Positions 17,078 through 26,402 are shown, counted from the first letter of the stretch. The stretch is 64,000 bases of DNA from Actinacidiphila cocklensis (GCF_907177275.1 NZ_CAJSLV010000081.1:214221-278220); one strand, 5' to 3'. Program-made: numbers and translations. The notes: generated by a model not told the origin, from the letters alone.

Positions 17078-17210
17078 ATGATCATGTCTGCGCGGAAACC
17101 TGCCGGCGATGTCCTCGCCGGCGGCGGCGGAACGGCCGCGTGGCGTGCCCGCCGCGCGTCTGACCGGGAACGCCGAGGTCCGTGTGCTGCTACTGGAGGC
17201 CGGTTGGTGG
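17078..17210 (+). pseudogene. N-terminal remnant of a GMC (choline dehydrogenase-type) oxidoreductase
   Basis: From ATG 17078/17084 one frame reads MSARKPAGDVLAGGGGTA, resembling the FAD-binding N-terminus (DVLVVGGGTAG). The next frame continues as VPAARLTGNAEVRVLLLEAG, the following strand-helix-strand of GMC flavoproteins. A frameshift near 17130 separates the halves and no further homology is seen, whereas intact enzymes have over 500 residues. It lies behind a striking inverted-repeat operator, suggesting a once-regulated gene that has decayed. Confidence 0.55.
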
Positions 17211-17462
17211 CAGGCCCAGGTCGAGGTCTTCCGGTTCGCGGGCGTCACACCCGACCCCCGCACCCAGCCTTCCCCGGCCGCGGGCACAAGGCCTGGCGAC
17301 CATGACGTCGGGGCGCTCCCTGATCGCCGGGAGACTCGCGCCTGCAGCGACCACCGTCGGAACCGCCGAAACAGCACGGTCAAGTTACCTATGTGCGACG
17401 GCCGCACAGCGACAAAAGTAGGTCGGGCCAGCCCCAGGCCCCAGAAAAAGGATCCGCCCGAC

Positions 17463-17930
17463 ATGAGCGCTCACCAATCACGGGTCCACACCCAACGAAT
17501 GGCATCGCAAAATCATCCCGAGCTGATCTTGGACATCGAGCGCCTGCTGGGCATATCCACCCGGCAGGCGGTCAGGGCCACCTTCCGGTTCGATCCGACG
17601 TGCCCCTCGACCGTGTCCGTGGAGTTTCTCGTCGAGGGCGGGCCACGGGTCCGGTGGCGTATCGGGCGCGACCTCATCACGCAGGGGCTGTACTCGGTGA
17701 GCGGACTCGGTGACGTCCAGATCTGGCCGACAAGCCTGGGAGAGGGCGCGACCGCATGGCTCCGGCTGGCTTCGGGTGACATGGCAGCCCTGTTCGAGCT
17801 GCCCGTGCCACCACTGGAAGAGTGGCTGGAGCACACCTACGAGGTCGTCAACGCGGATCGTGAGCTGGCCGGGATCGACTGGGACCTCGCCGCGAACCTG
17901 CTCCGGAGCCCCGGGGTTGACTCCGGCTGA
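17463..17930 (+). CDS. SsgA-like sporulation/cell-division regulator (SALP)
   Basis: A 155-residue protein starting at ATG 17463 with an AAAGGA ribosome binding site. The SsgA-family core is visible: VRATFRFDPTCPSTVSVEF near residue 40, VRWRIGRDLITQGLYSVSGLGDVQIWP near 65-95, and LRLASGDMAALFELPVPPLEEWLEHTY near 100-128. SALPs occur only in sporulating actinobacteria, where they help position septal and peptidoglycan machinery during aerial development. It is monocistronic and convergent with the LAL gene downstream. The subgroup (SsgA to SsgG) cannot be assigned. Confidence 0.9.
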   Translation: MSAHQSRVHTQRMASQNHPELILDIERLLGISTRQAVRATFRFDPTCPSTVSVEFLVEGGPRVRWRIGRDLITQGLYSVSGLGDVQIWPTSLGEGATAWLRLASGDMAALFELPVPPLEEWLEHTYEVVNADRELAGIDWDLAANLLRSPGVDSG

Positions 17931-17978
17931 CGCGGGACCCGGCCGGGGAGGGCGAGCCCGCCCGACCCAGGCCGACGG

Positions 17979-20768
17979 TCAGTCCGGGGGCGTCCGGCGC
18001 AGCACGTCCCGCAGCGCCACCCGGGAAGCGATGCCGAGCTTCGGGTAGATCTGGTACAGGTGGGCGCCGACGGTGCGGTGCGAGATGAACAGGCGCTCCG
18101 CGATCTGCCTGTTCGTCAGACCGGTGGCGGCCAGCTCCGCGATCTCGCGCTCCTGTGCGGTGAGGGCAGCCGTTCCCCCGCCATCGGCGTACGGTACGAC
18201 CCGGCCCGCCGCCCGCAGTTCCTTGCGTGCGCGCTCGGCCCAGGAGGAGGAGCCCAACTGCTGGAAAGTCTTCAACGCGGCCGTCAGAGGGCCTTCGGAT
18301 TCGGACAACGCCCTTGCCCTGCGCAGCCGTTCGCCCTGGGCCAGGCGCACCCGCGCCTGGGCGAACGGCCACCGGTCCGTGTCCGGTGCGGCCAGCGCTT
18401 CGGTGAACAGGCGGGCCGCCTCGGCGTCGTCCTCCGTCACGAGGGCCTCGGAGCCGGCGGCCAGCAGCCCGAGGCGGGGAGAGAGCCCGGCGACGTTCGT
18501 CTCGCGCAGGGCGCGCACGTGTGCGGCCGCCTGCGGGCGCCTGTTGGTGCGCACCGCGGACTCCACCAGGTCGAAGAACACCCAAGTCGCGTGCGCGACG
18601 TACGGCGGGAAGCTGCCGGCGGGGCTGACGGCGTTGACGTGGCCGAACGCCGCGTCGAAGTTGCCGCCGGCGATGTCCGCGAGGGCGTGCACCTCCCGGG
18701 CGCCGTAGACGGCCTCCCGTAAGCCGCGGGGCACCGCCCAGTTCGTCATCGCGTCCGCGAGTGCGTGTGCGGTCTCGGTGTCGCCCTGGGACGCGGTCAC
18801 CAGGCCCTTGGAGTACTGGAAGAGCCAGGTGCAGACGGTGTACCCGGACTTCGAGCACAACGTCAGCCCCTCCTCCGACAGTTCCAGGGCCTCGGCCCAC
18901 CTGCCCCGGTGGTAGTCGTCCAGGCACAGGTGCAGGAGGGCGCCGATGTGCCGGCGGACCGGGCCACCCTCGCGCCCCTGCCGGACCAGCCTCCAGGACG
19001 CCTCACGGACCGCCGCCAGCCGGTCCGGGTACAGCGCGGCGGTACCCACCCGGACGACCCGGGCCGGGTCCGTCTCCTTCGTCGCGCCGTCGATGATCTC
19101 GTCCAGCTCACGCAGCGTCGCCGCGTCGGCACGGGCAGGGTCACCCCAGGTACGCGCGGCCACCAGCAGCAGCGGCGGCGGGGCGGGGCGCAGCCGGGAG
19201 ACGGCTGCGTAGTAGGGCGCCCACAGCTCCTCGCGCGCACCGTAGTTGCACAGCAGCAGCAGGAAGTGCAGCGCGTCGTTGAGTGCCGGGTCCTCGGCGT
19301 CGTAGCCGTGGTCGCCCTGCTCGATGGCGCCGACCAGCAGGCGGTGCGCCGTCGCGAGGTCCCCGTCGCTGTTCAACACGAGCTGTACCGCGGCGGTCGC
19401 GGAGCGAAGGGACGCACCGTGTCCGGGATCCGCGCGCCAGGCGTCCTCCAGCAGCACGGACGCGCCGCGCAGCGCGCCGATCGCCTCGGCGCCGACGTAG
19501 GCGGCCTCGGCCAGCCGGCGCGCGCGGTCGGTGTCCAGCGGGCTGAGGTCCGCGGCCCGGGTCAGCGCCGCGATCGCTGCCACGGCGTCGCCGCGGTTGA
19601 GAATGCGGTGCGCCGTCCGCTCCAGCAGGAGGGCCACCTCCTCGTCGGGCTGCAGCGTCGCCTCTCCCAGGTGCCAGGCCCGCTGCTCCGGCTTGTCGCC
19701 CAGAACCTGTGCCAGGGCGCGGTGGGCCGCGCGCCGGCTACTGCTGGTGGCCGTCTCGACGACGGCCGACATGATCAGCGGGTGCCGGAACACCAGGCGG
19801 CGCGAGGACTCGTCCACCCGCACGAGCCCGTCATGCTCCGCGGCGTCGAGATCCCGCAGGTCCGTCTCGCCGTCCATCTCCCGCGCGGCCTTGGACAGCA
19901 CACCGAGGTCGCCGGTGCCGTCCAGGGTGGCGAGCAGGAGAAGGGTGCGGGTCGCGGCAGGCAGGGACCGGACGCGGGAGCCGAACAGCGACTGCAGGTG
20001 TTCACCCAGCGGCAGGACCGCCGGCAGGACCTCCTGGGCGGCGCGCTGTTCCGTGCGCAGCGCGCCGGGCAGTTCGAGCAGTGCCAGCGGATTACCCCGC
20101 GCGGCATCCAGCAGGCGCTGGCGCACCGGGTGCGCCAGGTCGGGAAAGCGCAGGTCGACGAGGTGGGCGGCGGCCTGTGCGTCCAGGGCGGGCAGCACGT
20201 AGGACGGCACTCCGCTGCCGTCGAAGAAGCTGCCGACACCCGTGCGGGAGGCCGCGAGGAACCGGACGCGGTCACCGGTCGACCGCCGGGCGACGAAGGC
20301 GAAGACGGCGGCGCTCGCCCGGTCCACCCACGGCAGGTCGTCCACGACGAGCAGTACCGGGCCGTCCTCGGCTGCTGACCGGAGCAGAGCCAGCGCGGCG
20401 TTGCAGACGACCAGACGCTTCGGCGGCGGACCGGATCCGAACCCGAGCGCGACGCTCATGGCCTCTCTGCTGGGGGCGCTGAGCCGGTCGAGGACGCTGT
20501 GCAGCGGCAGCAGAATCTGGTTCAGCACCGAGTAACTGACGTCCGCCTCGAACTCGGCACCGGCGGCGCGCAGCACGCGGGTTCCACTCCTTGCGGCCGC
20601 CGCGGCCACGGCGTCCAGCAGCGCGGACTTGCCGACGCCGGGATCCCCGGACAGCAGAAGGGCGCCGCCCTCGCGCTGCCCGAGCAGTTCCCGGACGCGG
20701 TCGAGGTCGACGTCCCGCCCCACCAAGGAGTCGGCGGAGCCGACGCGCAGCGAGTCACTGGACTCCAC
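17979..20768 (-). CDS. LAL-type LuxR family transcriptional regulator
   Basis: A 929-residue protein from GTG 20768; upstream in-frame sequence is low complexity and probably untranslated. A signature SLVGRDVDLDRVRELL near residue 10 precedes Walker A LLLSGDPGVGKSALL (about 33-47) and Walker B VLLVVDDLPWVD (about 140). The centre is an alpha-helical TPR-like region. The C-terminal 65 residues are a LuxR helix-turn-helix (LTAQEREIAELAATGLTNRQ, RTVGAHLYQIYPKLGI). LAL proteins are ATP-binding activators of secondary metabolism or catabolic genes. One of three in the window. Its nearest possible targets are the hydrolase genes from 22.3 kb. Confidence 0.88.
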   Translation of the reverse strand: MESSDSLRVGSADSLVGRDVDLDRVRELLGQREGGALLLSGDPGVGKSALLDAVAAAAARSGTRVLRAAGAEFEADVSYSVLNQILLPLHSVLDRLSAPSREAMSVALGFGSGPPPKRLVVCNAALALLRSAAEDGPVLLVVDDLPWVDRASAAVFAFVARRSTGDRVRFLAASRTGVGSFFDGSGVPSYVLPALDAQAAAHLVDLRFPDLAHPVRQRLLDAARGNPLALLELPGALRTEQRAAQEVLPAVLPLGEHLQSLFGSRVRSLPAATRTLLLLATLDGTGDLGVLSKAAREMDGETDLRDLDAAEHDGLVRVDESSRRLVFRHPLIMSAVVETATSSSRRAAHRALAQVLGDKPEQRAWHLGEATLQPDEEVALLLERTAHRILNRGDAVAAIAALTRAADLSPLDTDRARRLAEAAYVGAEAIGALRGASVLLEDAWRADPGHGASLRSATAAVQLVLNSDGDLATAHRLLVGAIEQGDHGYDAEDPALNDALHFLLLLCNYGAREELWAPYYAAVSRLRPAPPPLLLVAARTWGDPARADAATLRELDEIIDGATKETDPARVVRVGTAALYPDRLAAVREASWRLVRQGREGGPVRRHIGALLHLCLDDYHRGRWAEALELSEEGLTLCSKSGYTVCTWLFQYSKGLVTASQGDTETAHALADAMTNWAVPRGLREAVYGAREVHALADIAGGNFDAAFGHVNAVSPAGSFPPYVAHATWVFFDLVESAVRTNRRPQAAAHVRALRETNVAGLSPRLGLLAAGSEALVTEDDAEAARLFTEALAAPDTDRWPFAQARVRLAQGERLRRARALSESEGPLTAALKTFQQLGSSSWAERARKELRAAGRVVPYADGGGTAALTAQEREIAELAATGLTNRQIAERLFISHRTVGAHLYQIYPKLGIASRVALRDVLRRTPPD

Positions 20769-21689
20769 GGGCCACCGCCCTCGCCGTACGGCCCGGGGCA
20801 CGGCGTACAGCGTCGCCCGCCGAGCGCGTGTCCGACGCCATCGAGGCGGCCCTGGGCGGCGACGCGTACGTCGTTCGCGTCCTCGCAAACCGTGCCATCT
20901 GCGTTCCTCCATGGGTGCCCGGCCATTGTAGGAGCGCAGTGCCCGTTCCGTGCCGCCGTCAATGCGCGGGAGTCGATCCAGGTGCGACCGGGGACGTCGT
21001 GGAGACCGCCGGTGATCGGTGGCCGCAGGGCCGGACCACCCGGGCGTCCGAGGGACCCGGGACGTGTGAGGCGTCCGGAAACCTGCCGACCCGCGGCCCG
21101 TGGTCATCAGGGCGCCGACGAGGACGGGGAACGCGGCGGACTCCTCCGCGTCGTCCTGCGTCGCGTCCTGGCCGTCCGGCGACTGTTCGTGGATCGCTCC
21201 GATCCGGCACCGTGGGACGGGGATCCCCGATCGCGGATCCCTGACCGTCGTCCTGTGGCCACCCCACCTGGTGAACTGCGGCTGGGAAAGTACCGGGTTC
21301 CTGCTCTCCAGTGAACGCCGCTCGACCGGTACTGATGATGGCTCCGAATGGCTCGGAGCACGTCGAGTAGGGCAAGGGCTCTGGTGTGTCTGCTGTCTGA
21401 CCTGCAATAAAAGGCGGTCGCCGCCAATCTGTGGGCTGCCGCCCGATCGGCAGAGACGTCCGAGGAACGGACGATCCGCGGACGAGATCGTACTCATCCA
21501 CAGGTGACTCACACGTGTGTCATCGATCACAGAGGTGCCACGGGGTCTCCGTGTGCCGCGGGCAGGGACTCCCCGGCAACACTCGCGACCCTTGACATCG
21601 CGTCGCCACAGACATGTTTCCTCCATCGTCTCCGGAGCGACCAGGCTGACGCACCGGCCCGGGTTTCGGCCCGCAGATTCCCGGACGGC
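20769..21689. other. gene-free stretch
   Basis: About 0.9 kb between the LAL start and the IS630 remnant with no frame that combines homology, a start and a ribosome binding site. Open frames on both strands look like chance open reading in GC-rich DNA. A CACACGTGTG palindrome near 21508 is the only neat motif. Probably decayed sequence. Confidence 0.4.
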
Positions 21690-21909
21690 GGGTCGCCGAG
21701 CGCGACAAGCAGGCCGCCACCGTCCGGAAGGCGGCGACCTGGACCGAGATGGAAGAGCCCGGGCGGCCGTGGGCGAGGGTTGCATCTGTTTCGAGGACGA
21801 GGCAGGCTTGACCCGCCGACCGCCCCGAGGACGTACCCGGGGCCGGCGCGGAGTGACCACTCATCCCTCAGGCAAGGCAAGCGCCGGCTTCCGTCGCATA
21901 CGGGAGTAA
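21690..21909 (+). mobile_element. IS630-family transposase remnant
   Basis: One frame reads RDKQAATVRKAATWTE, like the segment before the second catalytic Asp region of IS630-type transposases. The next frame then reads GCICFEDEAGLTRRPPRGRT followed by RGRRG, which is the FEDEAG catalytic block and its R-P-P-x-x-R-T continuation. A frameshift separates the two, and both ends of the gene and the inverted terminal repeats are missing. Confidence 0.65.
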
Positions 21910-22112
21910 GGCTCGGGTGTGTCGGCGAAAGGGCATGGAATAGGTGTCGCGAAGAGCACTCTCGGCGCCGAGAGCCGACGCCGGCGACTGAACCTGTTAC
22001 GAGGCACGGCACGTGTGATGAGCGGAGTCGGCGCACCGCACTTCGCGACGTGCCGCGCAGCTGACAGCGGACCGCTGGTTCCGTCCGGCCCCCGACAGAG
22101 GAGGAAGCAGCC

Positions 22113-22289
22113 ATGAGCCATACGCACCGGACGGTGCTCGTCACGGGCGCGACCGACGGACTCGGCCGGGTCCTCGCCCACGCGCTCGCCGTACACGGCG
22201 ACACGCTGATCCTGCACGGCCGTAGTGCGCGAAAAGACGCCCGCCACGCACAGTTCGTTCCCCGTGGCGTTACGCCTCCTGTCACGTAA
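22113..22289 (+). pseudogene. truncated short-chain dehydrogenase (SDR) N-terminus
   Basis: ATG 22113 follows an excellent GAGGAGGAAG ribosome binding site. The first 38 codons are a classic SDR beginning (RTVLVTGATDGLGRVLAHAL, LILHGRS) with the TGxxxGxG NADP-binding motif. After HGRS the sequence stops resembling an SDR and ends at TAA 22287-22289, giving only 58 residues instead of about 250. The tail overlaps the leader of the next hydrolase gene, so a deletion joined the two. It may still be translated, but an active enzyme is implausible. Confidence 0.7.
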
Positions 22290-22317
22290 GCACGCATCCC
22301 GGGGAAGGAACACCTAC

Positions 22318-23106
22318 GTGAACACCAGCGGACAGCCCCTGACATACGCCGGCTTGAGGGCGGAGCGCCACGGCGAGCCGGACGGCCGCCCGCCGTTCGT
22401 CCTGCTGCACGGACTGGGCGGGGACCGAAGCCAGTGGGGCCCGCTGCTGCGGGCACTGGAGGTCTGCGATCCCGGCCGCAGCGTCCTCGCCGTCGACCTG
22501 CCCGGCCATGGGCAGTCGCCGCTGCTCGGCCGGCAGGGGCTGGACGACGTCGCGGCGGTCGTGCACCAGGCGGTCGGTGAGGCCGGGTTGGCCGCACCGG
22601 TCGTCGTCGGGCATTCCCTCGGCGGTGCGATCGCCACCGCGTATGCAGCGGTGTACCCGGTGCTCGGCGCGGTCAACATCGATCAGCCGCTCTGGGTGGC
22701 CGGCTTCGCCGCCATGCTGCGGGACAACGAGCAGCTGCTGCGCGGGCCCGGCTACGGCACCCTCTGGAACCGGCTGGCCGGCGGCATGGGCATCGACGAA
22801 CTGCCGCCGGACGTCCGCGGCCTGGCCGGGCAGAGCACGGTGCCGGCACAGGAGCTCCTGCTCGGATACTGGGACGAGCTGCTGTCCACCCCGGCGCCCG
22901 AACTGCAGGAACGGCACGCCGAGCGCCTCGCGCGGATCGCCGCCGACGGCACCGCCTACCACTACGTCGCCGGTGCGGAGCCCGACCCGGAGTACCGGCG
23001 CTGGCTGTGCGCCGCTCTGCCCGAGGCGATCGTCACCGTCCTGCCCAAGGGCGGCCACTTCCCCCACCTCGCCCACCCGGAGCGGCTCGCGCGCCTGCTG
23101 GCGTGA
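22318..23106 (+). CDS. alpha/beta-hydrolase fold enzyme
   Basis: A 262-residue protein. GTG 22318 is supported by GGGGAAGGAA eight bases upstream; an earlier in-frame ATG lies inside the SDR remnant. Motifs: oxyanion strand FVLLHGLGGDRSQW near residue 28, nucleophile elbow VVVGHSLGG (Ser near 98), and C-terminal catalytic His in LPKGGHFPHLAHPERL. This is the esterase/haloperoxidase/lactonase type; substrate unknown. It is followed by a strong hairpin and then a truncated AraC gene. Confidence 0.87.
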   Translation: MNTSGQPLTYAGLRAERHGEPDGRPPFVLLHGLGGDRSQWGPLLRALEVCDPGRSVLAVDLPGHGQSPLLGRQGLDDVAAVVHQAVGEAGLAAPVVVGHSLGGAIATAYAAVYPVLGAVNIDQPLWVAGFAAMLRDNEQLLRGPGYGTLWNRLAGGMGIDELPPDVRGLAGQSTVPAQELLLGYWDELLSTPAPELQERHAERLARIAADGTAYHYVAGAEPDPEYRRWLCAALPEAIVTVLPKGGHFPHLAHPERLARLLA

Positions 23107-23144
23107 GCGCACCGGCCGAGGCCGACCCGGCGCCGCTCGCACGG

Positions 23145-23167
23145 GTCCGCCCGGCAGCCGGGCGGAC
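23145..23167 (+). terminator. intrinsic terminator-like hairpin after the hydrolase
   Basis: GTCCGCCCGGC (23145-23155) and GCCGGGCGGAC (23157-23167) are perfect 11-bp arms separated by a single base, so a small loop forms by opening the inner pairs. It lies 39 bp after the hydrolase stop. No U-tract follows, as is usual in Streptomyces. Confidence 0.6.
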
Positions 23168-23182
23168 GGTGCGTCAGCGGAG

Positions 23183-23731
23183 ATGTGTCACGGGGCGGTG
23201 CAGCATGTCCGTTCGTCCGCTCGGCGATGGCTGGGGCGCCTGCCGCTGGCGGGCCGCGGCGCCCACCTGGCCATGTCCGCCGCCGACCTGCTGACGCTCC
23301 TGGTCCAGCAGCGAAGCGGCGGTCCGGACCCGCGCGCCCCTGAAGCGGCCCGCGGCATGCTGACGCGGGTCAAGGAGTACGTCCTGCGTCACCTGGCCGA
23401 CCCCGGCCTCTCCCCTGACGGGATCGCGGCGGCTCACCACGTGTCGGTCCGGTATCTGCACAAGCTCTTCCAGTTCGAGGGCGTCACCCTCACCCGCTGG
23501 ATCCAGCGCGAACGGCTGCGCATGTGCCGACGCGACCTGTCCCGCGCATCCGGCGCCGCCCCCACGGTCGCGGCAGTCGCGCAGCGCTGGGGGTTCGTCA
23601 GTCCTGCCCATTTCAGCCGGGTCTTCCGGGCCGCTTACGGGCTCTCACCGCGCGAATGGCAGGTCGTCGCGCGTACCGGATCCTCTGAACCGCCTGCCGT
23701 GGTGGACATGGATGTACGGACCTCGGTCTGA
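23183..23731 (+). pseudogene. AraC-family regulator lacking its N-terminal domain
   Basis: The frame gives about 182 residues from ATG 23183. The C-terminal 130 are an intact AraC DNA-binding domain: GIAAAHHVSVRYLHKLFQFE (first helix-turn-helix) and AVAQRWGFVSPAHFSRVFR with the closing AYGLSPREW. The start of the frame (LGRLPLAGRGAHLAMSAADLL) resembles the end of an AraC effector-binding domain; the preceding 150-200 residues are missing. A free DNA-binding domain could still act, so loss of function is inferred rather than certain. It resembles the AraC proteins at 26.6-28.7 kb. Confidence 0.65.
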
Positions 23732-23872
23732 GGGTCCCGCGATGTCCGGCCGGCCGGGCCACGACGTGCACGGGCAGGGTGAAGGCAGTGCACACAGCGT
23801 CAAACACGCAGGTCATCGACCCCTAGCGTGAACGTCAGCAATGACGTAACCCCTACTTCCGAGGAACTGCAC

Positions 23873-24844
23873 ATGTCCGACGTGACGACACCTGTCCAGC
23901 CCGTTCTCGAACCGGAGGCCCTGGCCTTCGCCGAGGCGACCGCCAACCCGCCGTACCTGTTCGACCTGCCTCCTGCCGACGGCCGCAAGGCCGTGGACGA
24001 GGTGCAGTCCGGTGAAATCGACAAGCCTGCGGTCGACGAGGAGTGGATCACCGTCACCGGGGGAGCCACCGGCAGCGTCCGTGCCCGGATCGTGCGGCCG
24101 GCCGGGGCCACCGGTGTCCTGCCGGTGATCCTCTACATCCACGGCGCGGGCTGGGTGTTCGGCAACTCCCACACCCACGACCGGCTGATTCGCGAACTGG
24201 CCGTCGGCGCCCGAGCCGCGGTTGTCTTCCCCGAATACGACCTGTCGCCCGAGGTCCGCTACCCGGTGGCCATCGAGCAGAACTACGCCGTCGCCCGGTG
24301 GGTCGTCACCGAGGGGGCCGCCAAGGACCTGGACGGCACTCGGCTGGCGGTGGCCGGCGACTCGGTCGGCGGCAACATGAGCGCCGCGCTGACGCTGATG
24401 GCCAAGGAGCGCGGGGATGTACCCCTGGTGCAGCAGGTGCTGTTCTACCCGGTCACCGACGCGAGCTTCGACACCGGTTCGTACCACCAGTTCGCGACCG
24501 GCTACTTCCTGCGCCGTGACGGCATGCAGTGGTTCTGGGACCAGTACACGACCGACGAGGGCGAGCGCGCGCAGATCACCGCGTCCCCGCTGCGGGCCAC
24601 CACCGAGCAGCTCACCGGACTGCCCCCCGCCCTTGTCATCACCGCCGAGGCCGACGTGCTGCGCGACGAGGGCGAGGCCTACGCCGCCAAGCTCCGCGCC
24701 GCGGGCGTCGCCGTGACCGCCGTCCGCGTCCAGGGCGTCATCCATGACTTCGTGATGCTCAACGCGCTGCGTTCCACCCACGGCGCCGAGGCCGCCATCA
24801 CCCTGGCAACGGCCACCTTGCGCACCGCTCTCCACCCGGCCTGA
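23873..24844 (+). CDS. HSL-family alpha/beta hydrolase (esterase), copy A
   Basis: A 323-residue protein. ATG 23873 follows GAGGAA; an in-frame upstream start adds only 15 unconserved residues. Family features: oxyanion motif YIHGAGW near residues 89-94 (variant of HGGGW), nucleophile elbow AGDSVGG with Ser164, acid in EADVLRDEGE, and His in VIHDF. It should hydrolyse small carboxylic esters or amides in the cytosol. It is followed 36 bp later by a second hydrolase in the same direction, probably one operon. It is nearly identical over long stretches to the copy at 39311-40282. Confidence 0.92.
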   Translation: MSDVTTPVQPVLEPEALAFAEATANPPYLFDLPPADGRKAVDEVQSGEIDKPAVDEEWITVTGGATGSVRARIVRPAGATGVLPVILYIHGAGWVFGNSHTHDRLIRELAVGARAAVVFPEYDLSPEVRYPVAIEQNYAVARWVVTEGAAKDLDGTRLAVAGDSVGGNMSAALTLMAKERGDVPLVQQVLFYPVTDASFDTGSYHQFATGYFLRRDGMQWFWDQYTTDEGERAQITASPLRATTEQLTGLPPALVITAEADVLRDEGEAYAAKLRAAGVAVTAVRVQGVIHDFVMLNALRSTHGAEAAITLATATLRTALHPA

Positions 24845-24880
24845 CCCCGGCCTGCAGCCCCGATACGTGAGGAACCCCTC

Positions 24881-25609
24881 GTGACCCAGCCATCCACCAC
24901 CCCCACCATCGTCCTGGTACACGGCGCGTTCGCCGACGCCTCCAGCTACGCGGCCGTCATCCCGGAGCTGCTGGCCGACGGCTTCGACGTGGTGGCGCCG
25001 GCGGTGCCCAACCGCAGCCTCATCGGTGACGCCGCCTATATCGCCTCCGTCGTACGGAACATCCCCGGACCGGTCGTCCTGGTCGGCCACTCCTACGGTG
25101 GCGCGGTCATCACCGTGGCCGGTGTCGAGGACAACGTGAAAGCCCTGGTCTACCTCGCCGGCTACGCCCTTGAGCAGGGCGAGAGCCTGGGCGAGCTCCA
25201 GGGCCGCTTCCCCGACTCCGACCTGGCCGCCGCACTCGTGTACACCCCCTTCCCGATCGAGGGCTCCGCCGAGGGCGGCACCGACGTGACGGTGGACGCC
25301 GGGAAGTTCCCCGCGATCTTCGCCGCCGACGTCGACCCGGAGCTCGCCGCGGTGCTGGCCGTCTCCCAGCGCCCGCTGGCCGCCCAGGCGTTCGCCGACC
25401 GGGCACCGGCCGCGGCCTGGGAGACCAAGCCCTCCTGGGGTCTGGTGTCCGCCGCCGACCACACCATCAATCCCGACGTGGAGCGCTACGGCTACCAGCG
25501 CGCCGGGATGACCACCGTCGAGGTCGACTCCTCGCACCTGGTCATGCTCGCCCACCCCAAGCGGGTCGCCGACCTGATCCGCGAAGCCGCTCGCACCTCG
25601 GCTCACTGA
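24881..25609 (+). CDS. alpha/beta hydrolase (EstC/pyrethroid-hydrolase-like)
   Basis: A 242-residue enzyme from GTG 24881 with a GAGGAA ribosome binding site. It begins TIVLVHGAFADASSYAAVI; the nucleophile elbow is VLVGHSYGG with Ser71. The acid lies in SAADHTINPDVERYG and the His in VEVDSSHLVMLAHP. Small single-domain hydrolases of this type act on esters, often xenobiotic. It forms the second gene of the HSL-esterase/hydrolase pair. Relatives in the window are 40663-41535, 55836-56564 and a truncated one at 40284. Confidence 0.92.
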   Translation: MTQPSTTPTIVLVHGAFADASSYAAVIPELLADGFDVVAPAVPNRSLIGDAAYIASVVRNIPGPVVLVGHSYGGAVITVAGVEDNVKALVYLAGYALEQGESLGELQGRFPDSDLAAALVYTPFPIEGSAEGGTDVTVDAGKFPAIFAADVDPELAAVLAVSQRPLAAQAFADRAPAAAWETKPSWGLVSAADHTINPDVERYGYQRAGMTTVEVDSSHLVMLAHPKRVADLIREAARTSAH

Positions 25610-25626
25610 CCACAGCGCCCGCCGAA

Positions 25627-25658
25627 GGCTGCTGCCGCACGGACGGACGGCAGCAGCC
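25627..25658 (+). terminator. hairpin terminator after the hydrolase pair
   Basis: GGCTGCTGCCG (25627-25637) pairs perfectly with CGGCAGCAGCC (25648-25658) around a 10-base loop, 18 bp after the hydrolase stop. Confidence 0.65.
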
Positions 25659-25689
25659 GGCAGCGCGTACCCCCGTCCAGGAGATCACA

Positions 25690-25955
25690 TCAGCGGTCAG
25701 CCGCTACTGGAGCTGCCAGGTGCCCGCCCGCCGGGCGATGGAGCGCGACGACGCCGGGGTGGCCGGCTGGGTGAAGGAGACCCGGCCGGACGGGGAAGGA
25801 CCGTGGCGGCGCTCGACGGCCGGCTCGTCTTCGAGGACGAGGCCGGCTTCTCGATGACCCCGCCGACCACCCGCACGTCATCGCGCCGCGGTCACACGCC
25901 GGTCCTCCGCGTGAGAGGACGCTCCCGCCGCCGCTTGCCGTTGGCCTCACCACCG
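25690..25955 (+). mobile_element. second IS630-family transposase remnant
   Basis: A first frame reads MERDDAGVAGWVKETRPD, the region ahead of the catalytic block. A second frame reads VAALDGRLVFEDEAGFSM and then TTRTSSRRGHTPVLRVRGRS, the FEDEAG motif and its usual RGHTPV continuation. A frameshift near 25800 separates them and both termini are missing. The best-preserved part is more canonical than in the remnant at 21.7 kb, so these are two different insertions or differently decayed copies. Confidence 0.75.
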
Positions 25956-26024
25956 GGATGCGCCGCAACATCGCCGAACAACCCTCAGGGCCGGGATGTC
26001 AGTGGCCCGTGCAAGGGTGCCCCC

Positions 26025-26402
26025 ATGGACTCTTCAGGAGTGGTCGAGGCATTGTGGGATCGGATCCAGGCGCGCGACTGGTCAGCTGTCGCCGACCTGG
26101 TCGCGGAGGACGTCGTGGTCGAGTGGCCGATCAGCGCGGAGCGCATCGTCGGCAACAAGAACTTCGTCGCGGTGAACAGCGAATACCCGGAGGGCTGGTC
26201 GATTCGGGTACTGCGGATCGTGGCTGACGGCAACGAGGTGGTCTCCGAGGTCGAGGTCCCGCACGACGAGTTCGGCGTGTTCCGCGCGGCCTCGTTCTGG
26301 ACCGTCCAGCAGGGACGGATCGTGCGTGGCCGGGAGTATTGGACGAGTGTTGGGGCTGATCCGCGCCCGGAGTGGCGGGCGGCTCTGGTTGAACCCATGT
26401 GA
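26025..26402 (+). CDS. NTF2-like / SnoaL-type small protein
   Basis: A 125-residue protein from ATG 26025. The pattern VVEALWDRIQARDWSAVADLVAEDVVVEWP followed by strands VVSEVEVPHDEFGVFRAASFWTVQQGRIVRGREYW matches the cone-shaped NTF2-like fold. Members are polyketide cyclases, isomerases or unassigned binding proteins. A longer in-frame upstream extension belongs to the IS630 remnant, so the gene starts immediately after it. No strong ribosome binding site is seen, so expression from the remnant's border is uncertain. Confidence 0.8.
   Translation: MDSSGVVEALWDRIQARDWSAVADLVAEDVVVEWPISAERIVGNKNFVAVNSEYPEGWSIRVLRIVADGNEVVSEVEVPHDEFGVFRAASFWTVQQGRIVRGREYWTSVGADPRPEWRAALVEPM

Noticed and set aside
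21505..21520. CACACGTGTG palindrome, also present near 56887
   Set aside because: Only 10 bp, flanks do not extend the symmetry, and one copy is in gene-free DNA. Chance is a sufficient explanation.
20769..21860. A 360-residue N-terminal extension of the LAL protein
   Set aside because: The region is low complexity and lacks homology. LAL proteins start shortly before the V-G-R-D/E motif, as GTG 20768 does.
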